64,000 bases of DNA from Clostridia bacterium (lineage in GTDB: Bacteria > Bacillota > Clostridia > Christensenellales > UBA1242), in contig JAFQDL010000001.1 of NCBI GenBank assembly GCA_017399265.1, forward strand, positions 1 through 64,000. Reading direction: 5' to 3'. Below, piece after piece: positions 43,087 to 50,129 of the stretch. The first letter of the stretch is position 1; every line of letters starts with the position of its first letter. The position numbers and the translations under genes are program-made. Under the pieces are notes generated by a model. It was not told the DNA's origin and made no database searches. It saw nothing but the letters and a program-made list of their open reading frames with translations.

Positions 43087-43872
43087 ATGAGTTCGGTTTT
43101 GTTGTATTCCACCCTAGCTGGTGTAATTGGTACTGGCTTTGGTGGCATTATAGGTGTATTTGTTGGCAAAAAGAGTGAAAAAATAATAAGTTGCATATTA
43201 AGTGCGGCTGGTGGAATAATGCTTTCAGTTGTGTTTTTTGATTTAATTCCTGAAGCTATAAATGTGTACAATAACTATTTTGTTGTCTTTCTTGGCTTGA
43301 TTTGGGGAGTGGTCTTGTTAGGTCTTCTAAATAAATTTGTAGACAAAATTAATCAGAAAATCGTAGTTAAAGTTAATGCTTTGGGTGTATATCGTTTTAA
43401 TACGGGAGGAGTCTCAAAAATTGAGGCTCGCAAATTGTTAAAGTCGGGAATGTTTTTAATGTTTGCAATGGCGCTGCATAATATTCCAGAAGGTATGGCT
43501 ATTGGTGCTATCAACACTATTGAATCAGGTTCGGGTTTTGCGATAGCTGCTGTTATTTGTATTCATGATATACCTGAAGGTATGGCGATATCTTTGCCGC
43601 TAAGTGTTGGTAAAGTAGGTAAGTTAAAATCAATATTGTTGTCCATGCTTGCTGGAGCTACTACAGTCTTAGGAGGTGTCTTAGGTGCTTGGGTGGGTGG
43701 TGTTAATCCAGTGTTGTCTGCATTCTTTTTGGCGTTTGCTGCTGGTGCAATGCTTCAAGTCACTATGTGTGAAATATTGCCAGATGCCTTAGATTTAGAC
43801 TTAAGTAAACGACCATTTGTTCTTGCATTAATAGGTATTATTGTAGGGTTTGCTTTTAATTTTTTTATGTAA
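43087..43872 (+). CDS. ZIP-family divalent metal transporter (ZupT-like), 261 aa
   Basis: ZIP proteins import Zn2+, Fe2+ or Mn2+. About eight hydrophobic segments are seen. The two metal-site helices carry ALHNIPEGMAIG (about 129-140: His131, Glu135) and IHDIPEGMAISL (159-170: His160, Glu164), the defining paired motifs. A cytoplasmic loop at about 82-120 is Lys/Arg-rich and lacks the usual His cluster. The start ATG 43087 has no ribosome-binding site although the N-terminus (LLYSTLAGVIGTGFGG) is right for the family. Isolated gene with a shared terminator downstream. Confidence 0.9.
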   Translation: MSSVLLYSTLAGVIGTGFGGIIGVFVGKKSEKIISCILSAAGGIMLSVVFFDLIPEAINVYNNYFVVFLGLIWGVVLLGLLNKFVDKINQKIVVKVNALGVYRFNTGGVSKIEARKLLKSGMFLMFAMALHNIPEGMAIGAINTIESGSGFAIAAVICIHDIPEGMAISLPLSVGKVGKLKSILLSMLAGATTVLGGVLGAWVGGVNPVLSAFFLAFAAGAMLQVTMCEILPDALDLDLSKRPFVLALIGIIVGFAFNFFM

Positions 43873-43901
43873 AAAAGCTAGAGGATTGGCTCTAGCTTTT
43901 T
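43872..43901. terminator. Bidirectional terminator between the ZIP and RSH genes
   Basis: AAAAAGCTAGAG (43872-43883) pairs with CTCTAGCTTTTT (43890-43901) around GATTGG. It overlaps the ends of both convergent genes. Confidence 0.88.
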
Positions 43902-45354
43902 ATAATTTTCCTTCAAAGTATCTGATAAGTTTTCTTTGGGCGTTTTCTGTTTTTGCATACATTATCCATCTTAATTGGGAAATGTTGATGCAGTTATCGT
44001 TTTCATCTTTTTCTAAAACTAGGTGAATTTTGTCTCCGTCGGATAGTTTTGTGTATATTGGTGATTTTACGGGACTATCGTTTAGATATGCGTATTTTAC
44101 AGAGAAGCCAAAATCTTTATGTATTTTAAAGGCGAAGTCTAACACTGTGCAAGGATCTTGCAGTGTAATGATTTGGTTTGAACGAGTTTTGACTTTTATA
44201 AAGTTTGAAGATACTTCTTCAGTATTTTCTTCCATAAACGTAAAATCTATACCTTCGCTTGTTCCATTTCTGTAAACCAAATAATCTTTTAGATTAAAGA
44301 TAAATACTTGGTATTTATTTCTGTATTGGTCGGATACAATTATGTGGTTTTGATTGCTAAAAGGTTCTATATTGTATCCACATATTTTCAATCCTAGATT
44401 CATTTTGTCAGTTGTGAGTATTTTAAATAAAATATCGTTAAGTTCTTTTTGCGGCAAGTTTGAATTAAGCATTATGTATAATTTGGATATTGGGAATTTG
44501 TTTAAATAACTCTGTTTTACGTCTGATATTTTTTTTACGTCCATTATTTCTGATATGAGCGAAAATGTTTCATATTGTGTACATGGTTTAATTGATATTT
44601 TGTGCACATCGTAATTCTGTTTAGATTTTTGGAAATAACTTGTTAAGCATTTGGTGAGGTTGTTGGTCAATTCTTCAAAATTTTTTTTGTTGTACAGGAA
44701 ATATTTTTCATAAATTTTGTCAAATCTTTCGATGTGGTCTTGGTGTCTTATTTTGAAAATTTCGTTACTTATTTCTCGGTAAAACCAATTTGCTTTTAAT
44801 ATGTGTAGAAGTGGGAGTAGCCACTTTTCTGTTTCTTTTATTTTGTCAAGTTGTTTATATCTTGGGAAACAAGATATTGTTTGTAAATTGTTTAATCTAT
44901 CTGCAAATTTTATATAGAAAGCGAAAAGGTTTTCTTTTCCAATTGATAATAGTTTATTATATGTTTGAGATTCTTCTATAAATTTCGGGAAGTCATCATC
45001 GCTGTATTTATCAAAGTCTAATTCTATTGCAGTTACGGCGTCTACAATTTGTGCGATGGATTTGTTAAAGTCTGCTTTAAGTTGGTCTATTGTGTATTCA
45101 CAATCTTCAACTGTGTCGTGTAAAAGACCTGCGCATAACACACTAACGTCAAAGTCTAATTTGTTAAGTATTTCTGCTACTTTGACAGGGTGTAATATGT
45201 AAGGTTCTCCGCTCTTTCTGTATTGCCCTTTATGAAATTTTTTTGCAAATTCATATGCTTTAGAAAACAAACCTATGTCCAAAGCATGTTTTTTCTTAAG
45301 ATCATTTACGATATTTTCGTAGATTACTTCATATTCTTCCATATACTTACTCAT
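43900..45354 (-). CDS. RelA/SpoT-like HD hydrolase with no recognisable synthetase, plus TGS, 484 aa
   Basis: The N-terminal 1-165 is a RelA/SpoT HD domain with its metal and nucleotide residues kept: H41, H55 in ILHPVKVAEIL, H79-D80 and E83-D84 in LLHDTVED, and ADRLNNLQTI (151-160). Such domains remove pyrophosphate from (p)ppGpp. The region about 220-390, where the synthetase would be, shows none of the RxKxxxSIxxK or YQSLHT motifs and looks degenerate. A TGS domain follows at about 395-455 (ITLQDPCTVLDFAFKIHKDF). The ACT/C-terminal regulatory part is absent, against 700-plus residues for bifunctional Rel. It overlaps the upstream Xre gene by 8 bases, implying coupling. It could be a hydrolase-only alarmone enzyme. 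Confidence 0.8.
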   Translation of the reverse strand: MSKYMEEYEVIYENIVNDLKKKHALDIGLFSKAYEFAKKFHKGQYRKSGEPYILHPVKVAEILNKLDFDVSVLCAGLLHDTVEDCEYTIDQLKADFNKSIAQIVDAVTAIELDFDKYSDDDFPKFIEESQTYNKLLSIGKENLFAFYIKFADRLNNLQTISCFPRYKQLDKIKETEKWLLPLLHILKANWFYREISNEIFKIRHQDHIERFDKIYEKYFLYNKKNFEELTNNLTKCLTSYFQKSKQNYDVHKISIKPCTQYETFSLISEIMDVKKISDVKQSYLNKFPISKLYIMLNSNLPQKELNDILFKILTTDKMNLGLKICGYNIEPFSNQNHIIVSDQYRNKYQVFIFNLKDYLVYRNGTSEGIDFTFMEENTEEVSSNFIKVKTRSNQIITLQDPCTVLDFAFKIHKDFGFSVKYAYLNDSPVKSPIYTKLSDGDKIHLVLEKDENDNCINISQLRWIMYAKTENAQRKLIRYFEGKL

Positions 45355-46333
45355 CTTTTATTATTCTATAATAATCATCATCTTCCATATTAGAAACTTT
45401 TGCAAATCTGAACATGTTTGCATCTATCAAGTCTACTAATATGCTATTAAGTGCATTTTCAATAATTTTACGTTTTTGAATTGGATTTAAATCTTCTTTA
45501 AGGTTGTCGTTTTTAATATATAAATTTTTAAAAAGGTTTAATAATTGTTCAGCTTCTATTTCTACATTTATATCACTTACGCCAAGGGATAAAAGGTTAT
45601 ATATTTCTCCATCAGGTGCCTGTAGAATGTTTTTAGCTAAGATAATATATTGAATGCACGGCATGTGTTCTCTGCCACGGCTTACTGAGTTTGCTGTTCC
45701 TAGTCCACCTAAGTAGTTTTTGTTGCTAGGAGGATTGTTAAAAATCATTAAGCATTGATCATTTAAAAGATCGCTTTTTAAATAAATAAATATCTGAGTT
45801 GCGCTTAATTCGAGTGTTCCAGTGTAAAATTCTTTTTCGTTAGAATGAATATTGTATTTATTTTGGGGATTTTTTTCTTGATCAAGTAGTCTTTTGAATT
45901 CTTCTGCATCGTCTCTATTTTTAATAAAATTTGCATAAGATATTAATTTTGAATTTGTCTCGTCTTTAACAATTGTTACAACGCCGTATTTTAGAGTGTT
46001 TTTTGAGAAACTACTAACTTTTCCTTTATATTCGCCTGAGTTGTAGAAATACATTATATAGGTGCCAACAAATCTGTCCAGATTGGCATTATTTGCTTGT
46101 ATGACTGGGGTGTATGAAGTTAAATCCTTTGTTAAAAACTCGTCAATATTTATTCCAAATTTTTCTTTTAAACTGATTAAAAATTTAATACTAGGTTCTG
46201 CGTTTTTGTTTATATAATTGTTGATTGTCGCACAGCTAGTGTTTGTTAACTCGCTTAAATCTTTCTGGGTAAGAAAATTTTTTTTAAGTAAAAATTTCAA
46301 ATTGCTGTTAAATGTATTTGTGTAAGAATTCAT
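45347..46333 (-). CDS. Xre-family regulator with large C-terminal domain, 328 aa
   Basis: Residues about 12-65 form a Cro/C1-type helix-turn-helix (NFLTQKDLSELTNTSCATIN, then NYINKNAEPSIKFLISLKEK). The remaining 250 residues form an alpha/beta domain I cannot assign; YLGGLGTANSVSRGREHMP is its most striking stretch. Such regulators often bind a ligand or a partner through this part. AAAGGAG lies before the ATG. Its last codons overlap the RelA/SpoT-like gene, so the two are co-expressed and the regulator may control the operon. The region upstream (46340-46430) contains AT-rich repeats that could be its operators. Confidence 0.78.
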   Translation of the reverse strand: MNSYTNTFNSNLKFLLKKNFLTQKDLSELTNTSCATINNYINKNAEPSIKFLISLKEKFGINIDEFLTKDLTSYTPVIQANNANLDRFVGTYIMYFYNSGEYKGKVSSFSKNTLKYGVVTIVKDETNSKLISYANFIKNRDDAEEFKRLLDQEKNPQNKYNIHSNEKEFYTGTLELSATQIFIYLKSDLLNDQCLMIFNNPPSNKNYLGGLGTANSVSRGREHMPCIQYIILAKNILQAPDGEIYNLLSLGVSDINVEIEAEQLLNLFKNLYIKNDNLKEDLNPIQKRKIIENALNSILVDLIDANMFRFAKVSNMEDDDYYRIIKDE

Positions 46334-46388
46334 AATTGTTCTCCTTTGTTTGTTTTATATTATCATATATTAAATATTTCCGCAAATG

Positions 46389-46424
46389 ATTTAAAATATT
46401 AAATTGCAATTCAAAATACTAAAT
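46389..46424. repeat. Direct repeats in the divergent Xre/HAD promoter region
   Basis: AAAATATTAAAT (starting 46394) and AAAATACTAAAT (starting 46413) are near-identical 12-mers about 19 bases apart, roughly two helical turns, flanking TGCAATTC. This is suitable spacing for a dimeric repressor such as the Xre protein encoded next door, but AT-rich DNA gives such matches easily. Confidence 0.3.
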
Positions 46425-46446
46425 CTTTATACAGTGTTAAGATGTT

Positions 46447-46476
46447 TTGACTCGAATTGTGTATTTGTGGTACAAT
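46447..46476 (+). promoter_or_regulatory. Promoter of the HAD phosphatase gene
   Basis: TTGACT (46447-46452), 18 bases, TACAAT (46471-46476). The predicted leader is short and holds the GGAGG site at 46487-46491. Confidence 0.55.
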
Positions 46477-46495
46477 CATCAATGATGGAGGTTTT

Positions 46496-47284
46496 ATGAA
46501 AAAAGTTGCAATTATATATGATTTTGACCATACTTTAATAAAAGGAGATATGCAAGAAGGTGGATTTATAAATTCTTTTGATTTAAGTGTGAGTGAGTAT
46601 TGGAAAAATGTAGATAAATTAATGATCAATTCTAATATGGATTCTATATTGGCGGCTATGTATTATCCTGTATTAAAAGCGAAAGAGTTGGATTTGCAGT
46701 ATGATAAGGCGTTTTTGGAAAAATATGGTCGTGAGATTTCCACATTTTATCCTGGTGTTGGTGAGTGGTTTGATGAAATTAATTCATATGGCAAAAATCT
46801 TGGTTTAGATATAGAGCATTATGTGATTAGTTCTGGATTTAAAGAGATGATAGATAATTGTAAAATTGCTAAACATTTCAAAGGAGTATTTGCATGTTCG
46901 TATCATTATGGAAAAGATGGTGGAGTTTTGTGGCCAAGTTATGTTGTTAATTATACACAAAAAACTCAATATTTATCTCGTATACAAAAGGGTTGTTTTG
47001 ATGTTCTTTATGAGAGTGTTGAAATAAATAGATTAGTAGAAGAAAATGATCAATACATACCTTTTGATAGAATGATTTATATTGGAGATGGGGTTACTGA
47101 CGTTCCTTGTATGAGGATTGTAAAACAAAATGGTGGGTTAAGTGTATGTGTGTATGATTTAAAAGGAAAGTCCAAGGCGGATAGTTTATTAAAAGATGGG
47201 AGGGTGAGTGTTGCTGTTGAGGCGGATTACAGATTGGGAAGTAGTTTAGATAATAGTATTAAAGAATTTTTGGAAAAAATATAG
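46496..47284 (+). CDS. HAD-superfamily phosphatase, 262 aa
   Basis: The start at 46496 (MKKVAIIYDFDHTLIKGDMQ) has GGAGG five bases upstream; an upstream in-frame ATG lacks one. HAD motif I is D9-F-D11-H-T13 (nucleophile Asp9 and acid/base Asp11), motif II is SSGF (112-115) and motif IV is YIGDGVTDVP, with its paired acidic residues. Between motifs I and II is a helical cap, as in phosphoserine-phosphatase-like (C1 cap) members. The substrate is unknown. It is a single gene between the Xre promoter region and a strong terminator. Confidence 0.85.
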   Translation: MKKVAIIYDFDHTLIKGDMQEGGFINSFDLSVSEYWKNVDKLMINSNMDSILAAMYYPVLKAKELDLQYDKAFLEKYGREISTFYPGVGEWFDEINSYGKNLGLDIEHYVISSGFKEMIDNCKIAKHFKGVFACSYHYGKDGGVLWPSYVVNYTQKTQYLSRIQKGCFDVLYESVEINRLVEENDQYIPFDRMIYIGDGVTDVPCMRIVKQNGGLSVCVYDLKGKSKADSLLKDGRVSVAVEADYRLGSSLDNSIKEFLEKI

Positions 47285-47291
47285 AAAAAAT

Positions 47292-47339
47292 AAAAATAAT
47301 CGCGATTATTGATGAAGTTAATAATTTGCGATTTTTTTA
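47292..47339 (+). terminator. Terminator after the HAD gene
   Basis: AATCGC (47298-47303) pairs with GCGATT (47328-47333), and an inner stem ATTATT (47305-47310) with AATAAT (47320-47325) extends it; a T run follows. Confidence 0.8.
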
Positions 47340-47351
47340 TGTTTGTATTTT

Positions 47352-47380
47352 TGAATATTGTGGTTAAAAGTGTCAATTAA
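47352..47380 (+). promoter_or_regulatory. Possible forespore sigma promoter before spoIIR
   Basis: TGAATA (47352-47357), 16 bases, CAATTAA (47374-47380) loosely resembles the sigma-F/sigma-G pattern (TGNATA, CATNNTA), and no good housekeeping promoter is seen between the terminator and the gene. The match is partial. Confidence 0.25.
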
Positions 47381-47397
47381 TCTAGGTGAGGTGGGTT

Positions 47398-47907
47398 ATG
47401 AAAAATAGATTAATGATAATTGTTTTGTTGATAGTGTCTTGTTGTTTATGTTTTGCATGTGGTGATTTTAGTACAACAGAAGAATATTTGAGAATACATA
47501 TTAGAGCTAATTCAAATGAGTCTTGTGATCAAGAAATAAAGTATAAGATTAAAGACATTGTTGTGGATTATTTGACGCCGTATATTGTAGAGTGTGATAG
47601 CGTTGAAGATGTAAAAAATATGATTAACTCTCATGATGAAAATATAGAAAGTATAATTGATAACTATTTGATGCAATGTGGATATTATTATAAAAGTGAA
47701 GTCTTATTAAATAAAGAATTTTTTCCTACAAGAGCTTACGAAAATCTGACATTAGAGGCGAATTATTATGATGCAATTATAATAAATTTGGGTAGTGGAG
47801 ATGGAGATAATTGGTGGTGCGTTGTGTACCCGCCGTTGTGCTTTAAAGAATCAAATAATGTGGTATATAAAAGTAAGATTTTGGAAATAATTAAAAAAAT
47901 ATTGTAA
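47398..47907 (+). CDS. spoIIR: Stage II sporulation protein R, 169 aa
   Basis: SpoIIR is made in the forespore, exported, and triggers SpoIIGA to process pro-sigma-E in the mother cell. The start ATG 47398 has AGGTGAGGTGG upstream. The N-terminus has a signal segment (MKNRLMIIVLLIVSCCLCFA). Family blocks are clear: LRIHIRANSNESCDQE (about 30-45), the FFPTRAYENLTLEANYYDA strand region and the C-terminal NWWCVVYPPLCF. A Cys follows the signal segment (FACGD), but the lipobox is poor. It is directly followed by sleB after a short gap, an unusual neighbour for this gene. Confidence 0.92.
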   Translation: MKNRLMIIVLLIVSCCLCFACGDFSTTEEYLRIHIRANSNESCDQEIKYKIKDIVVDYLTPYIVECDSVEDVKNMINSHDENIESIIDNYLMQCGYYYKSEVLLNKEFFPTRAYENLTLEANYYDAIIINLGSGDGDNWWCVVYPPLCFKESNNVVYKSKILEIIKKIL

Positions 47908-47922
47908 AGGATTGATATATTG

Positions 47923-48585
47923 ATGAGGAGTACTTTTTGTAAATATATAGCATATATTACGACAATTATTATATTGATTGTGACAATAAGTCTTGCAATC
48001 TTGTTTTTTAATACAAAACCTAAAATGGTGTGGGCGTATAGTGAAACGGAAGTTGTTCAGATACAACAAAGTTTAAAAGAATTGGGTTATTTTAATGAAG
48101 AGGTGACGGGGTATTATGGTAATATTACGAGACAAGCTGTCAAAGATTTTCAGTTTGATTATGGTTTGCCTGTAACTGGTGAGGTTGATGGTTCTACGGC
48201 ATCTATGCTAGGTATTCATTTGGGTGGACAACAAAGCAATGATTTATATATTTTAGCAAAGTGTATATATGCAGAAGCGCGTGGAGAAATATATGTTGGG
48301 CAGGTTGCTGTGGGGGCTGTGATTTTAAACAGAGTTGCTAGTCCAGATTTTCCAAATACAATATATGGTGTGGTTTATCAACCTTGGGCTTTCACAGCTG
48401 TTAGTGATGGACAAATAAGTCTTGAGCCAGATGATACTGCATATGAGGCAGCTCAAGATGCATTGAATGGATGGGATCCTACGTATGGTTGTTTGTATTA
48501 CTATAATCCTGAGGTTGCTACGAGTAGTTGGATTTTTAATAGAGAGGTTGTTGTCGAAATAGGAAGTCATGTTTTTGCGATTTAA
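47923..48585 (+). CDS. sleB: Spore cortex-lytic enzyme SleB, 220 aa
   Basis: SleB is a germination-specific lytic transglycosylase that cuts cortex peptidoglycan containing muramic-delta-lactam. A membrane/signal helix (about 9-29) is followed by a peptidoglycan-binding domain (about 43-98: LKELGYFNEEVTGYYGNITR, then AVKDFQFDYGLPVTGEVDG) and the hydrolase_2 catalytic domain (107-220) with the catalytic Glu118 in YAEARGE, then AVILNRVASPDFPNTI. The start is ambiguous: TTG 47920 sits eight bases from AAAGGA, ATG 47923 eleven. It lies between spoIIR and ypeB, its known partner. Confidence 0.93.
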   Translation: MRSTFCKYIAYITTIIILIVTISLAILFFNTKPKMVWAYSETEVVQIQQSLKELGYFNEEVTGYYGNITRQAVKDFQFDYGLPVTGEVDGSTASMLGIHLGGQQSNDLYILAKCIYAEARGEIYVGQVAVGAVILNRVASPDFPNTIYGVVYQPWAFTAVSDGQISLEPDDTAYEAAQDALNGWDPTYGCLYYYNPEVATSSWIFNREVVVEIGSHVFAI

Positions 48586-48611
48586 TTTAGAGACAAAAAG
48601 GTGTATGTTGT

Positions 48612-49931
48612 ATGACAAAAAAAGAAAAATCTATAATTGGTGCTGCGTTAAGTTTTTTAATAGCGGTTGTTTTGTTGCTTACCAGTTTGGTGGTTTGGTG
48701 TTGGATAGCTAAAGATGGTTATCAGTCAAAGTTGGAAAATCAATATCAAAAAAATTATTTACAACTTAAGGATAATTTTGATGATTTGGAAGTTGATTTA
48801 AGTAAATTAATAGCTACAACTTCTTATAATTCGCAAAAAAGTATTTTACAAAGCTTGTATACTAACTGTGTTCTTGCATGTGATAATTTGTCAGGTGTTC
48901 CTTTGAGTTCAGATTCTTTGTATAAAGTAAATGAGATTGTAAATAGATTAGGTGGTTATGCTTATACGTTGTTAAATAATGGTGCTGCTTTGACATCAGG
49001 ACAAATGAAAGAAGTTGAGCAGCTGCATAAAAGTGTTTCAGTGGTTAAATATGATTTGAATAGTGGCTATGCCAACTTTGTAAACAATGGCGATGTGTTG
49101 TCAGATGCTTCATTAGATGTTGAAGGCAGTTCTTTTACGGCTGGTTTGGTGTCGGGTGAAGCTGCTTATTCTGATGTGCCGTCGTTGATTTATGATGGCC
49201 CATTTTCTGAGAGTGTTGTAAATAAAGTACCCAAAAGTCTAGAACCTGAAATTAGCGAAACAGAGGCGAGGGGTTTGGTTTATGATTTGTTGGTTTTTTG
49301 GGAAGGGTATACAGTCTCTTATAGTGGACAAACTAATGGGAGGTTAAAAACGTATAACTTCGACCTTGTTAAAGACGATGTTGTTGTTTATGTGCAGATT
49401 TTAGCTAATGGTGGCAAGTTGTTAAGTGTTAATTCAAAAGGCTTGTCTAATGAAGAAATGATTGATGTTGAAGAGGGTATTTCTATAGCCGAAAGTGTTG
49501 CATACCAATTTGGTTTTGACGATATGTATGTGGTTTGGCATCAGAGGGTTGGTGATCTATTGTATGTTAATTTGGCTCCAATAGTAGATGGAGTGATTTA
49601 TTACCCTGATTTGGTTAAGGCAAAGTTGGATTTGAGGGGCGGTGTTTTGCTTGGTTGGGAGGCAACGAGTTATGTTTACAATCATGAAGATAGGGATTAT
49701 CAGTGCTCTTATTCAATAGTTGAGGGGCAGACAAAACTGAGTCCGTTGTTAAAGGTTGAAGAAAGGAATTATTGTATTGTACCGAATGAGTTTGTGGGAG
49801 AGTCTTACTCGTATGAGTATGTCTGTACATGGGAAGGGTATAAATATTATATTTATTTAGATGCAAACACGGGTGAAGAAATTAATATTATGAGGGTTGT
49901 TCATACTGATAATGGAGACCTGTTGATGTAG
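48612..49931 (+). CDS. ypeB: Germination protein YpeB, 439 aa
   Basis: YpeB is needed for SleB to accumulate and stay inactive in the dormant spore, and the two genes are nearly always paired. The sequence has an N-terminal membrane helix (about 9-32), a helical N-domain (about 40-180), the family hallmark LIYDGPFSESV near 198, and C-terminal PepSY-like repeats (ISETEARGLVYDLL, then ISIAESVAYQFGF). It lies 26 bases after sleB, with AAAAAGGTG upstream, and ends before a terminator. It is somewhat diverged but full length. Confidence 0.9.
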   Translation: MTKKEKSIIGAALSFLIAVVLLLTSLVVWCWIAKDGYQSKLENQYQKNYLQLKDNFDDLEVDLSKLIATTSYNSQKSILQSLYTNCVLACDNLSGVPLSSDSLYKVNEIVNRLGGYAYTLLNNGAALTSGQMKEVEQLHKSVSVVKYDLNSGYANFVNNGDVLSDASLDVEGSSFTAGLVSGEAAYSDVPSLIYDGPFSESVVNKVPKSLEPEISETEARGLVYDLLVFWEGYTVSYSGQTNGRLKTYNFDLVKDDVVVYVQILANGGKLLSVNSKGLSNEEMIDVEEGISIAESVAYQFGFDDMYVVWHQRVGDLLYVNLAPIVDGVIYYPDLVKAKLDLRGGVLLGWEATSYVYNHEDRDYQCSYSIVEGQTKLSPLLKVEERNYCIVPNEFVGESYSYEYVCTWEGYKYYIYLDANTGEEINIMRVVHTDNGDLLM

Positions 49932-49957
49932 TTGTGGATAGTGTGTGGATTGCAATT

Positions 49958-49994
49958 TTAATCATGGTAAAAATTTACCATGATTAATTTTTTT
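49958..49994 (+). terminator. Terminator after ypeB
   Basis: TTAATCATGGTAAA (49958-49971) is perfectly complementary to TTTACCATGATTAA (49974-49987), followed by a T run. It closes the spoIIR-sleB-ypeB operon. Confidence 0.88.
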
Positions 49995-50019
49995 ATTTTT
50001 AAAAATTTTGTGTAATAAT

Positions 50020-50049
50020 TTGACTGATTATGTCGATAATTTATATAAT
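50020..50049 (+). promoter_or_regulatory. Promoter of the giant lipoprotein gene
   Basis: TTGACT (50020-50025), 18 bases, TATAAT (50044-50049), about 80 bases before the ATG at 50130. The leader contains AAATTGCAATTCA (50086-50098), also found at 46401-46413, and AAAAGGAAG as ribosome-binding site. Confidence 0.6.
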
Positions 50050-50129
50050 ATTATTGTTAAAATATTTTGTGGTAATTTAAATAATAAATTGCAATTCACA
50101 AAAACTAAAATTACAAAAGGAAGAAAAAT

